From contig OY987265.1 in NCBI GenBank assembly GCA_963920665.1, positions 21,147,001 to 21,211,000 of the forward strand: a stretch of 64,000 nucleotides of DNA, in the 5' to 3' direction. Position 1 is the stretch's first letter. Each line of letters begins with the position of its first letter. This document shows positions 12,893 through 23,562 of the stretch, one piece after another. The position numbers and the translations under genes are program-made. The notes beneath the pieces are model-generated. The model was not told the DNA's origin and searched no databases. It worked only from the letters and a program-made list of their open reading frames with translations. The DNA comes from Straminergon stramineum. Taxonomy: Eukaryota; Streptophyta; Bryopsida; Hypnales; Calliergonaceae.

Positions 12893-12902
12893 AGAAACCC
12901 TA
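12893..12902 (-). promoter_or_regulatory. Telo-box-like motif in the RER leader
   Basis: On the minus strand this reads TAGGGTTT (plus strand AAACCCTAAA), about 50 bp upstream of the chosen ATG. Telo-boxes are common close to transcription starts of plant genes expressed in dividing cells. Function here is inferred from motif and position alone. Confidence 0.35.
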
Positions 12903-12916
12903 AACCCATAACCCAA

Positions 12917-13840
12917 TTTGAGAGTGACGCCTTAAAAATCTTAAGGAGACTGAGGACTCCTGAGCACCGTCGGATTTCAAGTCCCCACGATCACCGTCGA
13001 TCTCCCGCAGTTCCCGAAGTTCTTGAAACCGGCAGCAGATCCTCTTGGGGGCAGTATGCTTGGGACCAAATTGTACCATTCATATGGTAGTCTGCTCTTA
13101 AAGCGCCCATTTAAGGGCTGGTCGGCCTTTTCGATGGTTCTTCGATGCACGAAATTATTTTTCCTTATTTTTCACTAGAAGAAAAATTGATGTGGAATCT
13201 AACTCAAGTAGTTTTGTATTTTTCGGAGCATTTTTGAATTACTTATGAATTTCTAAAGAATTCTGCCATAGGTATCTATTTCTTGATCATAGGCCTTACA
13301 AAACCCACACATGCGTAGTCACCAAAAACAAGCACTGCAACATGTACAAAATAAAAGACAAGGTTCCAAAATGCAACCTTTAGTGATTAAACTTCTAAAG
13401 GGCCAAGGCCTATTTTTTGACAAAAATCACTCGAAATTGCCATTTCTACTGCATTCATTCAAGCAAGAAAAAAACTAAAATTAAAAAAATCTAACCGTAG
13501 GATCTTGTACTATACTTGTATGAGATCATGTGGTAAAATTTTTATCAAGTTTGATAGTATAGATTGAAAAATATTAGCATTCAAAGTTGTGGAGGAAAAG
13601 TGTTTTTGAATACAAGTAAACATTTCAAAAATGGAGCCACCTTGGCTCTTATTCCATCCACTAGCAAAGTATAAAGGAACATACGACAAATGTTAAATGG
13701 CTCTGACATCATTGACAGAACATTCAATGCTTTACACAAATCCATTTTACAACTTGTTGATGTCCATTTCAGACCTTGGCTAGGGACGGTCTAAAAAATA
13801 GGGGCGGAATTAGAGCAAACTACCATAGTTACTCACGCCA
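12917..13840. other. RER upstream region and AT-rich spacer
   Basis: The part next to 12916 should contain the RER promoter. Beyond about 13130 the base composition turns strongly AT-rich. At 13387-13390 a TTAA is followed by ACTTCTAAAGGGCCAAGGCC, which resembles the end of the element at 14030. This may be a decayed relative whose other end I cannot find. Confidence 0.35.
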
Positions 13841-13995
13841 AAATAATTCGGAAGTTTGACTAAACTAATTAAAATAAGGTCAATTTTTGTCAAAAAGAAG
13901 TGGTATCATGTGTTTGAAGAATAGCTATGGCATTGCATGTTTGGTTGAAATGTAGATTTATAAGTGCTCTCCATCATTAACCATTTTTTCATAAT
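13841..13995 (+). repeat. Copy 1 of a ~155-bp repeat, empty site
   Basis: The segment around ttaaaataaggtcaa, gtcaaaaag and ctctccatca is repeated at 15218-15512 and 15526-15672. This copy carries one TTAA (13869-13872) where the 15218 copy holds a 139-bp insertion. Confidence 0.7.
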
Positions 13996-14029
13996 TACAA
14001 TAAAAGAGCACCCATTATCAACCACTTAA

Positions 14030-14842
14030 CCCCTAAATGCCCAAGCCTTTTCAAGTATGTTTTGACTATGAATAAAGAGTATAGGCTTATAGTTATCCCC
14101 AACAAAAAAAATGTTTTTTTTTTCAAAATCTAACCATATGAATGTCTAAAGAGCTTGCTTATTAGTATGAGAACTAATTTTGAGAGAAAAATTGCATAGA
14201 AGTTATGAGATGATAACAATAGAAATGTACATTTTCTATTTTTCATATGTTGCCCCTCCCTACAATGTTTCAAAAATTTGCATATAAGAGTTTTTGGGGA
14301 TTGGAGGTGACATGACCAACTAGAAATTGTGTTAGCACACTAAAATTCACTTCCAAAAACCTTAAGTTCAAATGAAGAGCTATCAAACTTATCACACAAT
14401 CCACCTTGCAATTGTTGAAATGCAAATTTTTTTTAAAAGTAGAAACCGCAATTAACTCCAAATCAACATTTGCATGTTTAATTTTCAATGGTGAAAATCA
14501 TGAAAACACTTTACCCCTTTCATTGAGACCATTTTCAAAGCAAATGGATAAGTACAATTTTTTAGATCCCAAATCATGTGAAATTGGCAAGCTTTGCTCA
14601 AATCCAAGAAATCAAGTAAAATTTGCAAGCTTTACTCTTTCACTAAGATACATATATGCCTTTGAGGACCTCTCAAAAATCAAGTATTTACCTTTTTCTA
14701 TGAAAAATAAAAAAAATTCAATAGTAAACCTTTGAAACTACCTATAAAAAATTTTAAACCAACCACAGTAATTTAATTGCCCATCCTCAAATGAGCCTGA
14801 AATTACAAATTGACCATATATATTTGGTTGGGCAGTTAGGGG
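14030..14842. mobile_element. TTAA-flanked miniature element, 813 bp
   Basis: The left end is CCCCTAAATGCCCAA and the right end, inverted, is CCCCTAACTGCCCAA, giving a terminal repeat of about 15 bp with one mismatch. TTAA lies on both sides (14026-14029 and 14843-14846). The frame on 14406-14735 is AT-driven and not recognisable, so I regard the element as non-autonomous. TTAA duplication plus CCC-starting ends is the piggyBac signature. Confidence 0.72.
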
Positions 14843-14846
14843 TTAA

Positions 14847-15217
14847 GCATTCTATACATGATCTAGAGTAGTAGAAGGTATTGTTAATTTTTTGCTCTAT
14901 AGAGAGATAGAAATGATGGACTTTGTCAAATTTTCATAATTTTCTTCCTTCAATTCAAATTATTATGAATTCTAGAAGCCAAAAGTTAGCCTGCACCCAT
15001 CTCCAATACATAGATTCTTCCATCATTGATCATCTAAAGACTAATTTGGCAATGAAAACAAAGCACATATGTCATAACAGTGATGGCTAGAAGATGGTTG
15101 GAAACCAAGAAATTAATGGTTAGATATTAGTCATCTCTGTGTTGAATTTCCCATTACCTATATATTGTCCATGGGTCCTAGCTGGTAATAGGTGGTTCTA
15201 CCATACTCTTCTACACT
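14847..15217. other. AT-rich spacer, nothing recognised
   Basis: No gene, RNA or repeat that I can support. Confidence 0.4.
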
Positions 15218-15512
15218 GAAATAATTCCGTGGTTTGGCTAAATTAGTTAACCTTTAAGGGCACCGAGGCTAGAAGTAGTTGATAGATGAAAATATTGTTC
15301 ATTGTTGAAACAAAGATGCACCTATTTGGTCCAATAATCCAAGCAATTTTGGTGACTACCTTGGTCATAGGGGCCGTGTCCTTTGAAGGTTAAAATAAGG
15401 TCAAATTTTGTCAAAAAGTATTAGTACCATGTGTTTGAAAAGTATGTTTGATATTGAATGTTTTGTTGAAATTTGGACTTATAAGTACTCTCCATCACTA
15501 ACCATTCATAAT
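15218..15512 (+). repeat. Copy 2 of the ~155-bp repeat, split by an insertion
   Basis: The repeat runs 15218-15250 and resumes at 15390. It is interrupted exactly at its TTAA by the element at 15251-15389. Confidence 0.75.
15251..15389. mobile_element. TTAA-flanked miniature element with demonstrable empty site
   Basis: The ends are CCTTTAAGGGCACCG and, inverted, CCTTCAAAGGACACGG, flanked by TTAA at 15247-15250 and 15390-15393. The same flanking repeat exists uninterrupted at 13841-13995 and 15526-15672, each with a single TTAA at the equivalent position (13869-13872 and 15556-15559). The comparison shows a 139-bp insertion that duplicated TTAA. It is non-coding. Confidence 0.82.
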
Positions 15513-15525
15513 TACTCCTTTGTCT

Positions 15526-15672
15526 CTAAATAATTCAATGGTTTAACTATACTAGTTAAAATAAGGTCAAATTTTGTCAAAAAGTAATGGTACCAAGTGT
15601 TTGAAAAGCAAATTTGATGTTGAATGTTATGTTGAAATCTAGCCTCAAGCCTCCTTTCCATCATGAATAAAC
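15526..15672 (+). repeat. Copy 3 of the ~155-bp repeat, empty site
   Basis: This reads actagttaaaataaggtcaa with one TTAA at 15556-15559 and continues with the shared downstream sequence. It lies directly after copy 2, so copies 2 and 3 form a tandem pair. Confidence 0.7.
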
Positions 15673-16688
15673 CATTATTTGTGTATTCATTTTTTTCTAG
15701 TGCAATTTCAATTGTGTACGGTATATAGAAGGTATCTACCAATATTAATGGCTATTGATCACCTAACAAGTCTCTATTAGCCATTGCAACCTTTGTTGGA
15801 GTCTTTTTCAAGTAAAAAATCAACCTAGACCTTGAGCTTCTCACGTGACTTTCTTGACTACCATCAATTGCTATAAACAATCCAACATGACAAATGAACA
15901 ATCAGTATGGCCACCTACCAAATACTCTTGATTGAGGAGAAGCTAGAAGTGCCATGTTGTCTTTAGCATGGTGCCCTCAAGGATGACACTAAATGATTCA
16001 AAGTGACTAACAAGACTAATAGTAGGCTTTTGAAGCAAGTGCAAGAATCACTAGCAAATGACAAGCTAGTTGCCAATGTATTGTCCAAGATGGTAAGACG
16101 AGATGGACACATACAAGAAGATGATTAGGGCATTCCTTTGTCGATGCACTAGAAAAAATGTTCATTGATTGTTCAACTAAACATGTCCAAATCAACCTTC
16201 CATCACTACATAGATGAAGAGGGTGATTGCAAAAAAGATTGGTCGTTTTTGTAGCATTCTGCCCAAAGTTGATGTTTTGACACTAAGTGTTGTGAATACT
16301 AGAAGGAAAATCTTTGACATCCATGATGGATGGTTGATCATACTTTAAATGTATTGTACTATTGACAAGTATCATTTGTAAGTACTATGCAATCTTAGTT
16401 GGACCTACCAATACTATGTCCCAATTTTATTTTATTTTTATAGAAAATGGCTATGTTGAGTTTTTAATTTATAATAAATTTGCCATAGAAGAAAAAAAAC
16501 TAGAAATGAGCAATTTCTGAAGGTTTGATGGTCATGAGCTTTTACCAAATAAATGAATTGGAAACCATCTTCAATGTTCAAAAGTGCATGCGCCAAGAAG
16601 CTCTTCTTACACAAATGTGAAGGATAAAAAATAATATATTTTTAGATACCTCTAATATTAAATATACCCACCTACTATAGGAATAGTT
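15673..16688. other. AT-rich spacer with a possible decayed coding stretch
   Basis: Around 15950-16330 codon-like sequence is less AT-rich than its surroundings, but every frame is broken by stops. It could be the remains of a transposon or gene. I cannot assign it. Confidence 0.25.
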
Positions 16689-16689
16689 T

Positions 16690-16978
16690 AAAGGGCGTGG
16701 TCCTACTATGGGGGGGCTTTGGGATCTAGATCATGGGACCTTCACAAAAAATGGGTAATAATTTACTAAAACACGATTAGAGAGACACTTTGGTAGGACT
16801 TGACAGAAATTAGGTTTTCAAATGAGAAATTGCAACTTGAAGACTTTAGAAGTTTGTTGATTGAAGTATTCCAAGAAAATTTCATAAGCCTACCTGCCTT
16901 CCCGAAGAGCGGGTGTGACTAGGGAACCTCGGTGAGGATCCCATGGGCCCTCTATACTAGGACCATGCCGTCTAAAGA
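16690..16978. mobile_element. Miniature element with imperfect ~35-bp terminal inverted repeats
   Basis: The left tip TTTAAAGGGCGTGGTCCTAC matches the inverted right tip TTTAGACGGCATGGTCCTAG, and similarity continues inward through a CATGGGA block. The target duplication is unclear, perhaps TA or TAAA. The interior is non-coding and moderately GC-rich. Confidence 0.5.
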
Positions 16979-18288
16979 AACTTTCAACTCTGCATCATTA
17001 ATTTTAGGTACTCCACAGTATTCAAAAATCTTAAATTTGAAAGTATGACAAATTAGCAAAATAAACTTTTAAATATATAGAAAAAAAATTTAATTTAAAA
17101 AATATAAGGAGTATAATTACAATGGAAACATCCATCTCTAATAAAAAAATTCAAATTCATTGGGTTCATACTTCAAAAGTTCTAGCAAATGACAAGTTCA
17201 TTATAATACATGTGATAGAAAAAATGATTGGTGTTTCTTGCAATCACCTAAGGGTAAGTAAAGGCACATATGAATGCCATTAAGCCATTTTTGAAGCACC
17301 AATATGTGGTGTAGACAAGCCTTGCATTGGGAAAATGCCCTTAGAAAAAGTGTCTGATATAAGAATGAGTTCCATAGTTGCTTTACAACTCCAAATTAAG
17401 AATGTCATATGTTCGTGAAAAGCTTAACACAAAATTCTACAACCTCTCTAAAATTCACTCAAAACTAAGATATTGCCCAACATTTATAGTCGGTCAAAGT
17501 TTATCCTTTCCAACTCAAAGGCAACTCACCTCTACTTCACTTCCAAGCTTATAATTTTTGCATACTAACTTGAAACTAAGAAAATAATAACATTTTAGAA
17601 AGCTAACATAAATATATACAACTTCTACAAGTTTCACTCAAATCTAAAATATTATCCGATTTTCATAGTCGACCAAAGTTCTCTCTCTGGAAACCCAAGG
17701 CATCTCCTCAACACCTCACTCCCAAGCTCATAACTTTTGCATACTAACTCCAAACTTAGTGAGTGATAGCTTTTCAGAATCAAAAAAACAAGATACACAA
17801 GCTTTCACAATTTTATTGCAAAATTTTTTCATGTACAATGTGCACATGTATAGCTCTCCAAAGTCATGATTTCCCCTCAGGAAACGAGGAGAAGGAAGAA
17901 GATGACCCTCCACCTCCACCTCTATACCATCCACCTAACCTAGAGGATTTTGATCACTAAAATGCCACATGGGCCACTTTCTATCCTCCAGAAGTCTATT
18001 CATATCACCTATGTGAACTTCTAATCCATTCAAAACAACCAAAGAAAGGTAAAACAAGCTTTACCTTTTGTTTCTACAACTTCAAATATACAAATTAAAA
18101 TATTCAAGTATAGAAATCAAAGAACTAAATTCAAATGTTTGTCAAATAGAGGTTAAAAATGAGTTCAAGTGAAGTATGACCCCATTTGTTTCTTGAGACT
18201 CTGGGAAAAACCTTCAATTTAACAAACAATTATGTATTTTCACATAATAAATGCATATACAATGCGACACAATAAGAAGGAATCAAGT
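16979..18288. other. AT-rich spacer, nothing recognised
   Basis: Contains pieces of a local repeat: a passage on Caaaactaagatattgccc-like wording near 17440-17560 recurs diverged near 17640-17720. No gene signal. Confidence 0.35.
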
Positions 18289-18549
18289 GATTGGAGGCAA
18301 GCACATGTCATGAGAAAGCTTTCATGGCCCACAAACCCTCCTAACTTAAACTCCATTCAAAACCTATGAAAGATTGTGAAAGACATTGTCTAAAATGAGG
18401 TGCTACTACAAAACAAAGAAGAATTAGTCAACACCATTCAAAGGATATCGGAAGAGGTGTCTCTAGAGATTATTGAAGTTCTCCTTGCTAGCATGCCTTA
18501 TTGTATGAAGGCCATAATCAAAGCTAATGGTAGTAGCACTAGATGGTAG
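18289..18549 (+). pseudogene. Decayed Tc1/mariner-type transposase, C-terminal part
   Basis: One frame reads through about 86 codons with only two stops. It contains WPTNPPNLNSIQNL, the counterpart of the WPxxSPDLNPIENLW box around the last catalytic acid of Tc1/mariner transposases. Further on come VNTIQRISEEV and LLASMPYCMKAIIKANGSSTRW, which match the usual C-terminal end of the family, where a short helix precedes a SMP...KA(N/K)G..TR(W/Y) motif. The stops fall right after the IQNL box and after KDIV. The Glu of PIEN is Gln here, so the catalytic residue is lost as well. I could not find the HTH or the first two Asp regions upstream. Confidence 0.65.
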
Positions 18550-21500
18550 ATAGGTTGTCAAAAAATGCTATATTTATGTACAAGTTTATAAGTTTTTTGC
18601 AAATTCTTAAGACATAAGAAAAGTAGACTTCATTATCTTTTGAGCGCACTTTGCGGTTTGTGATTTGAATCATTTTTGAGCATGTAGTCGCAATTCAAAA
18701 TTGGAGGTTTGGATTCTATTTCTATAAATTGATTGGTGTGAACGTAAACTTGTTGGTGGGTATTGTACAAGTAAAGCAATTTAGGGCTAGGCATTGAGTT
18801 AATGACTATTGCAAAGCATTGTTCTTGTCAATCCTTATCTCCATTGGCCAAGCCTTTTGCCTTCTATGTTAATACCTACCCTTTAAAATTGGTACCTTGC
18901 CCACCTCATCTAGGGATCTTACACCACATGGATATTAGCCACCAAGTATAATCCCATGGTAGGTGAAATCTACCAAGTATTGAAAAAAGATAGTTAAAAT
19001 ATCCTTCAAATTTTAGAGGCATCAATTGATTTTTGGTCCTACCAAATTCTTTCAGTTTTTACATCCTTTATTTTAAAATTCAACTAGGGTTTTCTCCAAT
19101 TCTAGAAGCTATATTTGATTTAGCCATTGGTTTTTCTAGGTCATCGTTCCATTAGGAGTTCATCCATTATTTCATTTTAAGGGGATAGTGCTAAAAAAAT
19201 CTCATAATCAAGTATAGATATGAATGAAACATGAAAAAATGTAGATGATAACTTGTTTATTGATCCAAATGTGCATATATTCATCCTAAATGGAGTGATA
19301 CTAGCAAAAAATTGCTAGCATTTTAGCAATTTTATTCTATGCCAAAAAGAGAATATATCACCTAATATTCCCCCCTCCATTGTATTTTTTATGGTGCTAA
19401 TCTACTCAAAAACAACACCTCAGTTAATTCAAGAAAATCATTGTATCAAAGATTTGGAGAGTGGATCACTATGTGCTCTACCCATATAACTCGTTGTTTT
19501 AATATTCAACCAATGACAAGTCTCCTAGCGTGCAAAAAAATTAAAAATCACATCATTAATGATGTCAATGTATTATTTTGAAGATAAATAGTGGTATTTG
19601 GAGGAGTAGCAAAACAATTGCAAAAATGGTTCTTTTGCTTGCCAAAGAAAAATATTATAGATGACTACGCATTTATTTTTCACTTTACATTCTAAGAGGG
19701 CTTTATAAATAAGATCACTAGAGATGCTCTAGAAAATGTATTTCGTATTATTGATACTAAATTTCAAATATTGTAAATGTCAATATCTTTTTCAAGCACT
19801 ATAATTAGATTAGAATAATATTTTTTTACCACTATTGCAAGTATTCTTCATAACAACGAATTGAAGTAGATTTGAATGATATCATTTGTAAAGATATTTA
19901 CAAATAGTGTCACTTACAAGGTCAGTGCCACTATAACGTGGAATTATAACATGGCTCCAAAAAATAGTATGACTGGTCTAAAACATATCCTTCACTCTAC
20001 AATTACAACCAAGATATAATTGGGTATGCTCACCAATTATTGCTCCATTTTCTCAATCGTCCCTTGCACCCCAAAATCATAATATTATTAATGGTCATGA
20101 TTTCAGTCAAATATTTTGTGAAATTGCTATGGCATCTCATGGTTGCTCAAGGAGGAGTGAGCATTAAGGCAAAAATTTTGGAATGCAAAATAGGTTTTCA
20201 AGGTCTTGATTTTGAGTGCAAATTGGTTGATGGAGGACTGTATAGGAAATGACATTGGTAGGAGTGTAATAACAAGAACAAGTGTTGAATTGCAATAGGG
20301 TGAAAACTAGGAGTTGGTTTACAACAATAGAAGTGGACAACTAAGATACATTTGGAGGGGATGGCTAAATCTCACCAAGGACAAGAATTTTGTTATAGAA
20401 GAAGAGTAACAATTCACCAAGCTACAACAAAAATTGGTAAAAAAATTGCACTCAATATTGGATGCAGTTCTTTTGAACATCATTCTCCGTGGTCTCTAAA
20501 TGATTGCAAATATTTTATTTTTTTGCGACTACAGTTTTGAGAATTTTGAGGCATATAATAAACTATTGGAAACATCTTTAAAATATTATATATAAATAAA
20601 AAGCATTTGTAATGAATAACATTATAAAAGTTTGACTTCTTCCATTTATAATGAAGTTTGGCAAAAAAATATATTATAGAAGTATTGCATATTGTAAAAA
20701 TTGTGTGAAGATTGGCAAAAAGGATTCCTAAAAATAGATGCCAAAATTTATGAAAAAGTGTTTTAAAATTTTTTTTTCTAAATAGAATGTTTTTCTATTT
20801 TTAGTCATTTGTTGAATCACATGTACTCAACTTTAATTGATTTTTTGACTGGGAATGACCACCTTCTATACCAAGTACAATATATATCTTCAAATCATAT
20901 TGATTGAGAATTTGTTGCTAAGATGAAATAGTCTTGGCATTGACAACCTTAGACTTTAGAGTAAAGTTGGCACTTGAAAAAGGTCTAGATTTTTAAAACA
21001 AGTATTTCTTGGACATCTTTTCAATCAAAATAAGTTTTTGATGAATTTTCAATGTTTTGATTGTAGATGTATCTAACAATGTTTCTATACTCTTATGTTC
21101 TTAGAGACTATATAGAATAAATTACAATTGGGTCCACTAATCTTACAAATTTTGCTACTAGGTAGATTCAACAAAAAACTTCAGGAAGCTTCAAGAGGCT
21201 CTAACAGACTCAAAAGCAAATAGATTTCCAACTGCAAATTGAGTTGGAATTGTAGCATATAGTACTTAATCATCATAAGAAAATATATACATGTGAAATA
21301 ATTCCAAATCATACAACAATTTGGATCCTTTATATACACCTTCTACCATCTAGTATTGCTTCTCTTTAATGAAATCATAGCTTGCATTCTATTGGGCATA
21401 TTAAAAATGAGCCTTTACAAGTGCTTTAGAGATACTTGATCCCTTACCTACTAGATTTGTTTGTATCATTTCTTGCATGTTTTAATGCTTGCTCTAGTGT

Positions 21501-23004
21501 CATAACATGAAAATCTTTGATTATTTTCCAAATGTTGCCATGAATCAATTAGAAGGCCAAATTTACTTCTTCATACCATTAGCTTGAATCCACTTCTAGG
21601 GAAGTTGTTTTATGATATTCAATTATTCTTCAGTCTTCACTACAATTCCAACCCAATTTGCAATTTGGAAATTCATCCATTTTTTAATATGTTAGAGCTT
21701 CCTCAATTTCATGACCTTTTTTGCTAGCTGAATCTGCATGGGAAGAAAAATTCATAAGATTATGAAACTTGACTACATTTTGGAATATAAATCTAAAGGG
21801 GTGTATTTTATTAATGAATAAGGATTAAATTCGAAGGGTGTATTTATTATAGATGTTTCCAATGAGAAGAGAGAAAAGAAAAGCTATCTTGTAGAAGAAA
21901 ACAATGAATTCCTTTGTAAAGGAAATAAAATTATAACAAATTGTGCTGATTCAAAGGATTAACAAAACAATCAACGAAACTCTAGAAATAATATTTGGAA
22001 CTATTAAATGCTTTATTGTAAAAGGCTATCTTTTGAGTGGATAGTTAGGAAGGCATGTTGACGTAATTAAAATTGGATTCAATTACTAGGTGTACACATG
22101 GCAAGCCCTCATTGGCCTTCAACAAATGCAAATGCCTAGAAATAAAACCTCTCATGAGCTCATCAGGAATGACCGCAGAGGCCCCTTACTCTTGTATTTT
22201 TGAAAACAAAGTCGTTTGACAATCGATATGGGATGCTCTATATCCGTTTTTCGTATCTGTTTTCCATACCCGTTTTTTGTATCTATATACATATGGTATA
22301 TGTACAATATCATAATATTTGTATCAAGATCAAAGGCAGGGAAGGGGGTGTTTTTATTTTTTTTCATAAACGATCAATGGCTACTAATTTTTTAGGGGAA
22401 GGGGGGGCTAATTAATTGAGCAAGAAGTGGAGGCTGTCTTTTGAGTGGATAGTGTAAAATGGGTTGTTAATCAATTTAAATCAATTTTAGATTTAAATGC
22501 AATCTCCCTCCCTACACAATAGAGTCCAAGACAAATTAAACTTATTTAAATGAGTTGCTACAAAAGAAACTTCAACTACATATTATTTAGAGCTACTATG
22601 AAACACAAAAGGTGTACACAACTTTTCTAGATCCTCTACCCCAACATTTTATGGATTGAAACAAAGAAAATTTGTTGATATAGACATAAGTGGACTAATA
22701 ATTCATAAGAGACATGCATAACTTTCAACATTCAAAGAAATTCATGAGCAACATATAGAGTTATGCATAAACATGAATAAAAAATAATTTTACACTATAA
22801 TGACCATAAAAAAGAACATGATTATTCAATAATTAAAAAATATTATGTATTGCATATCTATATGAAGTTTGATACTAGCTTGAAAACAAACTGCAAATGA
22901 TACCCTATATATAAATCACAATTTCAAAGGAGTTAATTTAAGAAATGGATAAGTGAGCCTTTGGAATGGTAGTCAAAGGATGAGCTAGTACATGTTCAAC
23001 CCCT
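18550..23004. other. AT-rich gene desert
   Basis: More than 4 kb of strongly AT-rich sequence. Frames of about 60-70 codons (for example 20040-20252) are at chance level for this composition. No RNA gene or intact element is recognisable. It is most likely old transposon debris. Confidence 0.4.
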
Positions 23005-23562
23005 TCACCTTTTGACATATCTAAATCCATAGGTTGCAAACCATTGAAAAGATTGCATAAAAGTTGCAACCATAATATGAATCAATGTTAAAGCTAGCAT
23101 GATGCCTAGACATTGTCTCCTCGTAGCTCCGAATGGTAACACTTCAAAAATTTTGCCTTCAAATTGCATATTCGCATGACGCATCCCATCCAAAAATCTT
23201 TTAGGCTTGAAAGTCATAGGATCCTCCCACATCCTTGGATCTCGAGTGATTGGTGCAACATTTATATTTTACAAAAGTCAATATTTTTGTGGTATGTCAT
23301 ATCCCCAAACCTTGCAAGGTTCTTCACTCAAATGAAAAATTAACATTGGAACTATTGGGTGAAGACGAATGTTTACTTTAACAATGGATTGTAAATACTT
23401 GAGGTGAAGAACATCCACATCTTCCACTCTTCAAGACTTGCCTACAACAATGTCACGTTCTGCTTGCACCTTCTTCATCACAATGGGATTGTGAATGCAT
23501 TCTACAATTGCCCATTCTATTGTATTAGTAGTTGTACTCATACTTGATGTAAAAGCATCATG
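23005..23562 (-). pseudogene. Cytochrome P450 relic, C-terminal portion
   Basis: Read on the minus strand from 23562, the relic shows in order an I-helix remnant with SSMSTTTNTIEWAIVECIHNP, a degraded K-helix (KVNIRLHP, where ExxR is expected), the PERF-like FKPKRF, and the heme loop FGATRRQCLG ending near 23100. The canonical heme loop is FGxGRRxCxG, so its central Gly is gone while the Cys ligand remains. In-frame stops occur after VVGKS and twice after PQKY. Only the part corresponding to the last ~180 residues of a ~500-residue A-type plant P450 is present. It is a clear pseudogene fragment. The terminal 75 codons are still open. Confidence 0.82.
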
